NCBI GenBank assembly: GCA_037141915.1
Contig: JBAXBP010000078.1
Span: 1-14,551, forward strand
Source of the DNA: CAIRDP01 sp037141915
GTDB lineage: Bacteria > Bacteroidota > Bacteroidia > Bacteroidales > FEN-979
Reading direction: 5' to 3'
DNA: 14,551 bases
Positions within the stretch are counted from its first letter, which is position 1, and the number at the start of each line of letters is the position of its first letter. The notes under the pieces were generated by a model. The model searched no databases and had not been told where the DNA came from. It saw only the letters and a program-made list of their open reading frames with translations. Position numbers and translations under genes: made by a program. Positions 7,314 through 14,551 of this stretch are shown here, piece by piece.

Positions 7314-9857
7314 CTATAATTTAAGAATCTTGACACTCCCCGAAGAATGTTTTCCTTTAACTTCTATAATGTATAGGCCCGAGGGAATGTTTTTCCCTTC
7401 ATTTCCCAGGTCGCATGTGATATTCTGTCTGCCCTGCCGGAGGTCCTCGTCCTGCACAAGCTTGACCATCCTGCCATTCAAGGCGTAGATGTTTACCGTG
7501 ATGTGGTCATCTGAGGGAAGATAGAAATTCAGCCTGGCCTGGTTTTGGACCGGGTTAGGGGAGGCCGACAAGGCAATCTTTGCGATAGTCTCATGGGTAG
7601 GGATCCCTGTGAGAATATCATCAAGGTTGGCTTTGTAGCAGGATAATCCGTAAGTGCCTGCGACAATGGTCCTCGTCGGTGCATGTATCTTCAGTGCGCA
7701 GATGGGAACGGCCGGTAAGCCGTCCCAAATCCATGACCATGTTTGCCCCCCGTCGGAAGTTCCGTATAATCCTGCATCGGTTCCGACAATAAGCCTTCCG
7801 GGAATAGCAGGGTCAACGGCGATAGCATCCACGGGGAATTCAGGCAGGTTGCCCGAGATATCGGTCCAGTGCTGGCCAAGGTCGGTTGTTTTGAAGACAT
7901 GGGGCAGAGGTTCATCCCAGCGGAAACCAGAAAGGGTGACGAAGATTGTATTGGCATCGAAGGGATCGGCTTTGACCTGGGTGATCCATCTTACCGGGAG
8001 CCCTGCCGAGATATCCTGCCAGCTTTGCCCGTCGTTGACCGAGAGCTGAACTTTACCATCACCACTCCCGGTAACCACAACAGAAGGGTTGACCGGTGAA
8101 ACATCGATGGTTGTAAGTGTATAGAAGTAATTGTTGCCCCCATGGGTAAGGTCCCCGCTCACAGCCTGCCAGGAGTTGCCATAGTTTGTTGATTTCCAAA
8201 CACGGTAGGTCCCGAAATAAAGGATTGACGGGTCCTGTGGATGCATGGCCAGTGGGGCCGACCAGTTCACGCGGTCACCTGCCATTTGCCCGGAAATATA
8301 GTTCATATTGGTACCCCCGTCATCCGAACGATAAAGGTTCCCATACTGGTATTCGCAATAAATGATGTCGGAATTGGTATAGTCTACAAGGCAGTACATA
8401 CCATCGCCACCCAGGATAGCCTGCCAGTCGCTGGTTCCCCCGGTCCAGGTGCGTATGGAGTTGTTATCCTGTGTTCCTCCGTAAATCCTTGCAGGAACAA
8501 GGTAGTCTATGTCGATGGCATAGAACTGGGTCAGAGGCAGGTTGTTGATCTTGGTCCAGGAGTTCCCGTAAGTTGTGGTGAGATATAATCCACCGTCATT
8601 ACCTTCAAGCATACGATTATTTTGCTGGAAACAGAAGGCATGGTTGTCGACATGAATGGAATAACCTGTGACATCAGACCAGGAAGTGCCGCCGTTCTCG
8701 GTTCGGAAAAGTTCAACCCCTCCCACAAACACCCTGTCGGGGTTTTGGGGATCAATACGAACCTGGCCGAAATACCATCCGAAGTTACTGCTCATCTGCT
8801 GAAGGGCCCCGTCGCTGGTCCGTGTCCAGGATGCCCCGCCATCGGTTGATTTATACACACGCACCTCCATATTATCCATATCATAGAAGGCATACAGGAT
8901 GTTCGGGTTGGACTTTGAAATATCAATGCCTATCCTGCCAACGTTGCTTCCTTTGGGCAGGCCGTTTGTCATCTCATTCCAGGTTGTTCCCCCATCGGTG
9001 CTTTTCCACAGGCCGGAAGACTGGCCAAAGGAGCGGCGATAAACCAGGCCGCGGCAACGTTCCCACATTGATGCATAGACAATGAGTGGATCGGTTGGAT
9101 GCTGTACAAGGTCGACAGCCGAAGTGGAGTCGGTAAGGAACAGCACTTTGTCCCAGGTTTGCCCTCCGTCGTTGCTGCGGTAAACACCGCGCTGATCGGT
9201 CGTTGTAAAGAGATTCCCAAGGGCTGCAACAAAAATCCTGTTTGAATTCGAATAATCCACGACCACCCTGCCGATATAGGCTGAGTTGGCCAGGCCCATA
9301 TGCTGCCAGCTTGCTCCTGCATCGGTTGACCTGTACATGCCGTCACCCAGAAAGCTGAAGCTGGAAGAGTTGGCTTCGCCGGTCCCGCACCAGACCGTAT
9401 CGGGATGATTGGGGTCGATGGCAATATCTCCTACAGAGACGACAGGGACACTGCTGAAGAGGTTGGTCCATGTACTCCCCGAATCAGTAGTCTTGAGGAT
9501 CCCGCCCGTGGAGCCTCCCACATAGATGATCTCAGGATGTCCTGCAGGGGATTCCAGGTCGGTTATCCTGCCGCCTATATTATCGGGGCCTGCAAAAATC
9601 CATGGATTGGAACGTTTTACCTGCGACTTCATCATCGCCCTGGTTTGTTCAACGGCATTAAGGTATGCCACAGGATTGATCTTGCCATAAGGGAATGCGC
9701 GCTGCATAGCCATCCAGTCGGTTGGTTCCGCTTCGTGTTTTTCACCTTTCGATGAAAAATTTTCACTGCGGATGACCATATGGTAGATCAGAAATCCTGC
9801 AACCACAAGCATTAAGGTTCCGGCTACAGGGATCAATAAAATTCTTTTTGTTTTCAT
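7314..9857 (-). CDS. Secreted Asp-box (BNR/VPS10-like) beta-propeller protein with type IX secretion tail
   Basis: An 847-residue cell-surface or secreted protein. Residues 1-4 are basic and about 5-28 hydrophobic, acting as a signal peptide or anchor with no obvious cleavage site. From about residue 85 to 740 it carries roughly ten Asp-box repeats of the S/T-x-D-x-G-x-T/S-W kind, such as RSTDAGASW, RSNDGGQTW, KSTDGGTTW, KSTDGGASW and GTSDGGQTW. These are typical of sortilin/VPS10-like and sialidase-like propellers, and the number suggests two propellers. Residues about 763-847 are a type A T9SS sorting domain, with SASPNPVQNQARLNF, VNIYALNGRMV and PSGLYIIEV. That tail directs export through the outer membrane and surface attachment. 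No catalytic residues of a glycosidase are recognisable; such propellers often bind proteins or glycans. It lies 77 bases after the small exported protein gene and 23 bases before gldA. Confidence 0.9.
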   Translation of the reverse strand: MKTKRILLIPVAGTLMLVVAGFLIYHMVIRSENFSSKGEKHEAEPTDWMAMQRAFPYGKINPVAYLNAVEQTRAMMKSQVKRSNPWIFAGPDNIGGRITDLESPAGHPEIIYVGGSTGGILKTTDSGSTWTNLFSSVPVVSVGDIAIDPNHPDTVWCGTGEANSSSFSFLGDGMYRSTDAGASWQHMGLANSAYIGRVVVDYSNSNRIFVAALGNLFTTTDQRGVYRSNDGGQTWDKVLFLTDSTSAVDLVQHPTDPLIVYASMWERCRGLVYRRSFGQSSGLWKSTDGGTTWNEMTNGLPKGSNVGRIGIDISKSNPNILYAFYDMDNMEVRVYKSTDGGASWTRTSDGALQQMSSNFGWYFGQVRIDPQNPDRVFVGGVELFRTENGGTSWSDVTGYSIHVDNHAFCFQQNNRMLEGNDGGLYLTTTYGNSWTKINNLPLTQFYAIDIDYLVPARIYGGTQDNNSIRTWTGGTSDWQAILGGDGMYCLVDYTNSDIIYCEYQYGNLYRSDDGGTNMNYISGQMAGDRVNWSAPLAMHPQDPSILYFGTYRVWKSTNYGNSWQAVSGDLTHGGNNYFYTLTTIDVSPVNPSVVVTGSGDGKVQLSVNDGQSWQDISAGLPVRWITQVKADPFDANTIFVTLSGFRWDEPLPHVFKTTDLGQHWTDISGNLPEFPVDAIAVDPAIPGRLIVGTDAGLYGTSDGGQTWSWIWDGLPAVPICALKIHAPTRTIVAGTYGLSCYKANLDDILTGIPTHETIAKIALSASPNPVQNQARLNFYLPSDDHITVNIYALNGRMVKLVQDEDLRQGRQNITCDLGNEGKNIPSGLYIIEVKGKHSSGSVKILKL

Positions 9858-9934
9858 AGGTGGTATTTACTGTGTTTTTTGATTCTTGTGCTAAATGGTT
9901 CCGGCTTCTTTGTAAATCAGCCCGTGGTCCAGGT

Positions 9935-10366
9935 CTATTTTTTGTCGATGCTGCATTTGATCCCGGCCATACTGCATATCCTGATCAGGGCTTCAACTGC
10001 CGTATCGGTTGTTGTTTTCCCTGAGTTGCCGGAATGCTTTGAAGCAACTGTTATTTGAGTAAGTGCAGCCGCCAGAGAATCAACCTGCATTGAAACCTTA
10101 TAAGCCTGAATACTGAACTCTACATTCCGTTTGGCGTTGTCCCTGCTTATGACCTGGTATTTGTGATTTTTGGTCAGCGTATCGATCACAGCCCTGTAAA
10201 CCATGAACGGCTTCGCATCAAGCAAAACAGTAGCAATGTCCGTTTCGGGTGTTTGCATGGATTTGATCTTTCTTGCAAGCGCAACGAACTGCGCCTGAAC
10301 TGGAATTGAGCCGAGAAAAACAAGCCCTATCATGATTAGCATTGAATACTTTTTCAGGTTTTTCAT
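9935..10366 (-). CDS. Small exported protein of unknown function
   Basis: A 143-residue protein from the ATG at 10366-10364. It begins with a clear Sec signal peptide, MKNLKKYSMLIMIGLVFLGS, followed by IPVQAQ, probably cleaved after VQA. The mature part has the pattern VYRAVIDTL...YQVISRDNAKRNVEFS...ITVAS...ALIRICSMAGIKC. This recalls small periplasmic alpha/beta proteins of the DUF3568/BamC-like kind, in which a helix and strands are followed by a short C-terminal helix; that likeness is weak. Two Cys near the C-terminus (in RICS and IKCS) could form a disulfide. There is no lipobox. The frame is open further upstream to a TTG at 10411, but that codon sits inside a promoter -7 element and would destroy the signal peptide, so it is rejected. 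It is probably the first gene of the transcript that continues into the propeller protein and gldA. Confidence 0.75.
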   Translation of the reverse strand: MKNLKKYSMLIMIGLVFLGSIPVQAQFVALARKIKSMQTPETDIATVLLDAKPFMVYRAVIDTLTKNHKYQVISRDNAKRNVEFSIQAYKVSMQVDSLAAALTQITVASKHSGNSGKTTTDTAVEALIRICSMAGIKCSIDKK

Positions 10367-10408
10367 AGGTCTTTTGTTTTTGCACCCGGGGAAAGGGTAT
10401 GCTATCAG

Positions 10409-10416
10409 CAAATATA
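10409..10416 (-). promoter_or_regulatory. -7 element for the exported-protein/propeller/gldA unit
   Basis: On the minus strand TATATTTG (10416-10409) matches TAnnTTTG. Transcription would begin near 10402, leaving a leader of about 36 bases before the ATG at 10366. It lies just after the stop codon of the histidine kinase remnant (10429-10427). This suggests the downstream genes do not depend on that gene's promoter. No clear -33 TTG is seen. Confidence 0.5.
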
Positions 10417-10426
10417 GTAATTCAGG

Positions 10427-10927
10427 TTATTTCAGATAGGGAATGCTGAAATGAAATGATGAACCTTGGCCGGGTTCACTTTCCACCCAAATCCTTCCAT
10501 TCAGCATTTCTACGTAGGATTTAGAAATGTATAATCCCAGGCCGGCTCCCTGTCTTGCCTGCAGGTCATCAATATCGGCCTGGACAAAGCGTTCGAATAT
10601 TGCCTGATGATGGTCGTCGGGGATGCCAATCCAGGAAACAAGCGGATACTCAAGGAAGAACTCCACATGAATCGATTTAAAAGGAAGCATTGTCATGATC
10701 ACCGATACAACGAAAGCAAGGGTGTCGAATATCCCAATGATTAGTTGTTCGGTTCTGATGCAAGTGATCATACTCGGTATAGAAGCAACAACACAAATAG
10801 GGAAAGCAAGGATTAAGATTGAGATGAACAGCTTGTTCCTAAGGTATGGCAATCCATCTTCTCTGGAAACATCAGGGGTTGAACAATGATCGATGTAATA
10901 TTGAACATATTTATCCCAATATTTCAT
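10427..10927 (-). pseudogene. Internally deleted sensor histidine kinase (membrane N-terminus joined to C-terminal part of ATPase domain)
   Basis: A 166-residue open frame from the ATG at 10927-10925 that looks like the two ends of a much longer histidine kinase. Residues 1-30 are a soluble N-terminus. Hydrophobic segments at about 32-55 and 60-82 resemble the first helices of a multi-helix sensor domain. At about residues 88-100 (near 10630-10665) the sequence changes abruptly to the end of a HATPase_c domain. That part reads IGIPDDHHQAIFERFVQAD, then GAGLGLYISKSYVEMLNGRI and WVESEPGQGSSFHFSIP. The remaining helices, the phospho-accepting His domain and the ATPase N-box are missing, and the Asp of the usual D-x-G-I-G-I-P box is replaced by Ser-Trp. 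It therefore cannot be a working kinase by itself. The reading frame is intact across the junction, so it is either a recent in-frame deletion, a small derived protein, or an assembly collapse. A GTG at 10948 is a less likely start. Confidence 0.75.
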
Positions 10928-11034
10928 GATTTGAAATATATAAATCACGATCTACGATAATAAGTTGGTTCAGTTGCTAAAATAATGATATTTCCGGAAT
11001 AATTCAAACCATGGACGGGAAAAAATCATGCATG

Positions 11035-11042
11035 CAAATATA
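11035..11042 (-). promoter_or_regulatory. Candidate -7 element for the histidine kinase remnant
   Basis: On the minus strand TATATTTG (11042-11035) matches TAnnTTTG, about 108 bases upstream of the ATG at 10927. The -33 region has no clear TTG. It sits in the 200-base divergent region shared with the efflux operon. Confidence 0.4.
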
Positions 11043-11063
11043 ATATTCCAAGTCTGATTTTCA

Positions 11064-11071
11064 TATCTTTG
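11064..11071 (+). promoter_or_regulatory. Candidate -7 element for the RND efflux operon
   Basis: TATCTTTG matches TAnnTTTG and lies 58 bases upstream of the adaptor ATG at 11130. No clear TTG stands at -33. It is only 21 bases from the opposing -7 element of the histidine kinase remnant, so the two promoters would share flanking sequence. Confidence 0.45.
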
Positions 11072-11129
11072 AATATTGACCGACAATGTCAATCAATTAT
11101 TTCTTGCAATTCCTATATCAATATAAGAC

Positions 11130-12179
11130 ATGAAAAAATTCCTGTTTCCCATAATCACAACGTTCGTCGTTGTGCTTATCATTGTTCTGCTTTTTTTTCT
11201 GGGTCATAAAAAAGAAAATTCCGGAAGGCAGGAGGTGCTCAGCGATGTTCCCGTCACTATCGACACCGTTATAAAAAAGTCGCTGACCAACCTGGTGAGC
11301 ATGGTCGGGCTGATCGATCCCGAAAATGACGTGGAAATCATTTCTGAAGCCAAAGGGATGATAACACGGCTGAATTTCAAGATAGGCGATCAGGTTAAGA
11401 AGGGTACCGTACTTGTTGAGGTCGATGATATCGTTATCAAATCGGACCTTGCCAGGCAGGAGATCAATTATTTCAAGGCAAAACGCGATTTTGACCGGAA
11501 TAAAACATTGTATGAACAAAACTCTATCTCGGCATCCCAGCTCGATATTTCCAGGCTCGATATGCAGGCCGCCGAAAATGAACTCACACGGGCAAAAAAA
11601 GCCCTTGACGACACCAGGGTCAAAGCTCCGATCAACGGCACCATAAACAGCAAAAAAGTCAACGAGGGTTCGTATATCCAACAGAATTCATCGATCGGGA
11701 ATATCGTCGATATTTCCACCATGAAGGTAAAGGTTAGCATCTCCGAAAAAGATGCTTTTGTGCTCCATCCGGGCGATAGCGTGGAGATCACAACGGATGT
11801 CTACCCCGGCCACCGGTTTTTGGGTCATGTCGACAACATCGCTTCCAAGGCTGACGAAGCCCATACGTATCCTGTTGAGATCCATCTTCCGAACAATCCT
11901 GCCTTCCCATTGAAAGGCGGGATGTTCGGGCGGATCAATTTCACTTCCATCACTTCCCGTGACGCTATCGCCATTTCGCGCGACGCCCTGATCGGGAGTG
12001 TAAAGAATGCCCAAGTTTTCGTAATCAAGGGGAATATCGCTTCCCTCAGGAATATAACCATTGGGCGTGAATCGGGGCAGCTGCTTGAAGTGCTGAACGG
12101 GCTTGAAGAAGGGGAGATGGTAGTAACCAGCGGCCAGAATAATCTCTCCGATAATCTGAAGGTTATCATTGTAAAATAA
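11130..12179 (+). CDS. RND efflux periplasmic adaptor (membrane fusion protein)
   Basis: A 349-residue adaptor that would link the inner-membrane RND pump to an outer-membrane TolC-like channel. Residues 4-24 form an N-terminal membrane segment (FLFPIITTFVVVLIIVLLFF), and there is no lipobox Cys, so it is anchored by a helix and not by lipid. The first lipoyl half is seen at about 66-100 (EIISEAKGMITRLNF...GDQVKKGTVLVEVDD). A short alpha-helical hairpin spans about 104-161, and the second lipoyl half about 162-195 (VKAPINGTINSKKVNEGSYI). Beta-barrel and membrane-proximal domains follow (GDSVEITTDVYPG, GMFGRINF, GLEEGEMVVTSG). The pump gene starts 15 bases after its stop, a tight operon. The short hairpin is typical of Bacteroidota adaptors. 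The transported substrate cannot be inferred. Confidence 0.93.
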   Translation: MKKFLFPIITTFVVVLIIVLLFFLGHKKENSGRQEVLSDVPVTIDTVIKKSLTNLVSMVGLIDPENDVEIISEAKGMITRLNFKIGDQVKKGTVLVEVDDIVIKSDLARQEINYFKAKRDFDRNKTLYEQNSISASQLDISRLDMQAAENELTRAKKALDDTRVKAPINGTINSKKVNEGSYIQQNSSIGNIVDISTMKVKVSISEKDAFVLHPGDSVEITTDVYPGHRFLGHVDNIASKADEAHTYPVEIHLPNNPAFPLKGGMFGRINFTSITSRDAIAISRDALIGSVKNAQVFVIKGNIASLRNITIGRESGQLLEVLNGLEEGEMVVTSGQNNLSDNLKVIIVK

Positions 12180-12194
12180 TACAAAACATCAGCC

Positions 12195-14551
12195 ATGTCG
12201 ATAACCGAATTAGCGATAAAACGCCCGTCATTTATCATTGTGATCTTTCTGGCCCTGGGAATGCTCGCGGTTTTCGGGTATTACCAGCTTGGGTACGAAT
12301 TGCTGCCCAAGATCGATCAGCCTTACGTCACAGTGAAAACCCAGTACCCCGGCGCCTCACCGGGCGAGGTGGAGAACAATGTCACCCGCCCCATTGAAGA
12401 TGCTCTTTCGGGGATAGAGAAAGTGAAGAATATCAGCTCCACCTCGTATGAAGGACTTTCACTCATCGCGATTGAATTTTACAGGAATGCCAACATTAAT
12501 GTTGCTGTTCAGGATGTTCAGAGGAAGGTGAACGAGATCCTCTCGACCCTGCCCAAAGAGGTTAAAACCCCTTCTTTGCTTACCTATTCGGTGAGCCAGA
12601 TCCCGGTGTTGCGGCTTTCGCTTACTTCCAGCCTTTCCCCTGCCAAATTTTACACCCTGGTCGACGACCAGATCAAACCCCGTCTTTCGAGGGTACAGGG
12701 TGTTGGAAACATCAGTATTAACGGTGGGCTGAAAAGGGAGATCAAAGTAAACATCGACGCCCAGAAGGTCAGGTCCTATTCCCTGTCGATAAGCCAGGTA
12801 GCCAACTACATCAATGCAGCGAATCTGGATTTCCCGACAGGAAAATTAAAAGATCCGCTTCACCAGTTCGTAGTTCGTGTTGCAGGAAAATTCACTTCCC
12901 TTGAGGAAATGAAGAACATGGTAGTAGGCTACTCCAAAGAGGGCGGCGAGATCCGTCTTCGCGATATTGCCGAGATCCATGATGCCACTGTTGACCCCAC
13001 CCTCATCAGCCGGTTCAACGGCATCAATTCACTGGGTCTCGAGATCCAGAAGCAGAACGATGCCAATATGGTTAAGGTGTGTGAGTTGCTGCGAAAGGAG
13101 TTAAAAGTGCTTGAGGCCGATTATAAGGAAATAGGCCTTCATTTCGACATAGCCGACGACCAGAGCGTTTTCACCATGGCGGCAGCCCGTGCAGTGATGG
13201 AAGACCTTATGCTTGCAATTCTGCTTGTAGCTGCCGTAATGTTCCTTTTCCTTCATTCGGTGCGCACTTCGCTGATCGTTATGGTTTCTATTCCCTGTTC
13301 TCTCACTACGGCCTTCGTGGTGATGTGGATCTTCGGAATGTCGCTTAACCTCTTCACTTTACTTGCTCTTTCGCTGGTGATCGGCATCCTGGTCGACGAT
13401 AGCATCGTGGTTCTTGAGAACATCTACCATCATCTCGAAAAAGGTGAAGACAAGCTTACTGCTTCCATCAGGGGCCGTAACGAGATTGGTTTTGCAGCTA
13501 TCTCCATCACCTTTGTCGACATTGTGGTATTCGTCCCTTTAGCCCTGACCTCCGGGCTCATTGGCGATATCATCCGCGGTTTTTCCATCATCATCCTCGT
13601 TTCGACCCTTACCAGCCTGCTTGTCTCTTTTACAGTAACCCCCATCCTGGCATCCCGCTTTGCAAAACTTGAATCCATAGATTCCGAAAGCCTGCTTAAC
13701 CGCTTCGGGAAGGTTTTTGAAAAGGCATTCAACTGGCTCACCGGAAAGTATGCCCTGATCCTCGGATGGAGCCTGAGAAATCCATATAAGGTGCTGTTCA
13801 TCGTTGCCTCTGCGCTCATCATAAGCCTGATTATCCCTGTGGCCGGGCTCACCGGTTTCGAATTCATGAAGCAGACCGACCGCAGCCAGTTCTCGGTGGA
13901 CCTTGAATACGCCCCCGGGACAACCCTTGAAAGCAACAACCGTCAAAGCCGGAAAATTGAAGAGATCATCGCCACCCTGCCTGAAGTAACTAACATCCTT
14001 ACCAATGTAGGTAAAGGAAGCGACGGGGTAAGTACCGATAACCAGACCGAGATCGTTGTCTCCCTTTGTCCAAAAAACCAGCGTTCATTATCCACTGCCG
14101 AACTGGGTTCGAAGGTTAAAGTACTAACCGATAAGATTCCCGGGGTGAAGGTGTTTGTAAACCAGATCAGTTTCACCGGCGGGGCCAGCTCGGCTCCGGT
14201 CCAGGTAGAAATCACAGGCATCAGCTATGACTCGATCATGAAGTCGGCCGACATGGTCGCAAAAGCACTTATCCTGACTCCCGGCGTTACTTACCTGCGA
14301 TTTTCGGCTACCCGCGGCAATCCTGAAACCCGTATTGAGATCGACCGCCAGAAGATGGCTGCCCTCGGATTGAGTGTAAGCGATGTGGGTTCGGCGCTGC
14401 AGGTAGCACTCACCGGGAATAACGACTCGAAATACCGCGACGGATCAAACCAATATGATATCCGTGTGATACTCGATAAGTTCGACCGGACGAATCCCGA
14501 CGACATCGCACATCTTTCGTTTATCAACAGCAACAACAAGATCATCGAACT
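12195..14551 (+). CDS. RND-family efflux pump, inner membrane (AcrB/HAE-1 type), 3' end cut by window
   Basis: The frame opens at the ATG at 12195 and is open to the right edge: 785 codons, with about 250-280 more expected for the family's usual length of just over 1000. It begins MSITELAIKRPSFIIVIFLA, a typical cytoplasmic leader and first membrane helix. Next comes a porter domain with YPGASPGEVENNVTRPIEDA, GIEKVKNISSTSYEG and VQDVQRKVNEI. TM2 to TM4 begin about residue 335, with GILVDDSIVVLENIYHHLEK containing the proton-relay pair Asp401-Asp402 (equivalent to AcrB Asp407/408). The second porter half has begun before the cut (LEYAPGTTLE, LTNVGKGS). The protein is a proton-driven trimeric exporter of drugs, bile-like compounds or other amphiphiles; the substrate is not readable. 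It is co-transcribed with the adaptor just upstream. An outer-membrane channel gene probably follows outside the window. Confidence 0.95.
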   Translation, partial: MSITELAIKRPSFIIVIFLALGMLAVFGYYQLGYELLPKIDQPYVTVKTQYPGASPGEVENNVTRPIEDALSGIEKVKNISSTSYEGLSLIAIEFYRNANINVAVQDVQRKVNEILSTLPKEVKTPSLLTYSVSQIPVLRLSLTSSLSPAKFYTLVDDQIKPRLSRVQGVGNISINGGLKREIKVNIDAQKVRSYSLSISQVANYINAANLDFPTGKLKDPLHQFVVRVAGKFTSLEEMKNMVVGYSKEGGEIRLRDIAEIHDATVDPTLISRFNGINSLGLEIQKQNDANMVKVCELLRKELKVLEADYKEIGLHFDIADDQSVFTMAAARAVMEDLMLAILLVAAVMFLFLHSVRTSLIVMVSIPCSLTTAFVVMWIFGMSLNLFTLLALSLVIGILVDDSIVVLENIYHHLEKGEDKLTASIRGRNEIGFAAISITFVDIVVFVPLALTSGLIGDIIRGFSIIILVSTLTSLLVSFTVTPILASRFAKLESIDSESLLNRFGKVFEKAFNWLTGKYALILGWSLRNPYKVLFIVASALIISLIIPVAGLTGFEFMKQTDRSQFSVDLEYAPGTTLESNNRQSRKIEEIIATLPEVTNILTNVGKGSDGVSTDNQTEIVVSLCPKNQRSLSTAELGSKVKVLTDKIPGVKVFVNQISFTGGASSAPVQVEITGISYDSIMKSADMVAKALILTPGVTYLRFSATRGNPETRIEIDRQKMAALGLSVSDVGSALQVALTGNNDSKYRDGSNQYDIRVILDKFDRTNPDDIAHLSFINSNNKIIE

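Noticed and set aside
8241..9755. Plus-strand and alternative-frame open frames within the large propeller gene
   Set aside because: The minus-strand propeller frame is unbroken and repeat-rich. The others are by-products of its biased codon use and Gly/Trp-rich repeats.
10364..10411. Longer form of the small exported protein starting at the TTG at 10411
   Set aside because: The TTG is part of the TATATTTG promoter element, and the extra 15 residues would precede and disrupt an excellent signal peptide that starts at the ATG at 10366.
13430..14545. Minus-strand open frames at 13430-13946, 13943-14221 and 14291-14545
   Set aside because: They are opposite the RND pump gene, which is continuous and has strong family motifs. 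Their translations are low-complexity and have no recognisable domain.

Overview
The window most likely comes from a member of the Bacteroidota, probably an uncultured anaerobic or facultative one. Three things point there. A large secreted protein (9857-7314) ends in a type IX secretion sorting tail. Several genes are preceded by the Bacteroidota-type -7 element TAnnTTTG. Shine-Dalgarno sites are weak or absent, with A/T-rich leaders. No tRNA, rRNA, insertion sequence, CRISPR array or phage gene was seen. No gene-free stretch exceeds about 200 bases.

Layout, left to right. (1) 1-1518, minus strand: a two-gene unit, a small calycin-like protein followed by a glycyl radical enzyme that runs off the left edge. 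(2) 1519-1669: a divergent intergenic region with back-to-back promoters. (3) 1670-3001, plus strand: a PAS/LuxR-type regulator and a four-helix membrane protein. (4) 3161-4801: a cobalamin-binding radical SAM protein related to the HpnP-like, DUF4070-containing group. (5) 4996-6129: a RhlE-type DEAD-box RNA helicase behind a long leader. (6) A perfect 14-bp bidirectional terminator shared with the convergent cluster. (7) 10927-6184, minus strand: a collapsed histidine kinase, a small exported protein, an Asp-box beta-propeller protein with a T9SS tail, and glycerol dehydrogenase. (8) 11130-14551, plus strand: the adaptor and the inner-membrane pump of an RND efflux system; the pump is cut by the right edge.

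How they may work together. The clearest functional units are the RND adaptor/pump operon and the glycyl radical enzyme unit. The glycyl radical enzyme has an unusual small partner: it looks like a lipocalin/calycin-type barrel, not the iron-sulfur small subunit known from some relatives. A sensor-regulator is transcribed divergently from it. This is the best candidate here for an undescribed system, but the catalytic half of the enzyme and any activating enzyme lie outside the window. The second oddity is the histidine kinase gene, which joins a membrane sensor N-terminus directly to the last third of the ATPase domain while keeping the reading frame open. All functional calls come from reading motifs by eye; no database search was run.
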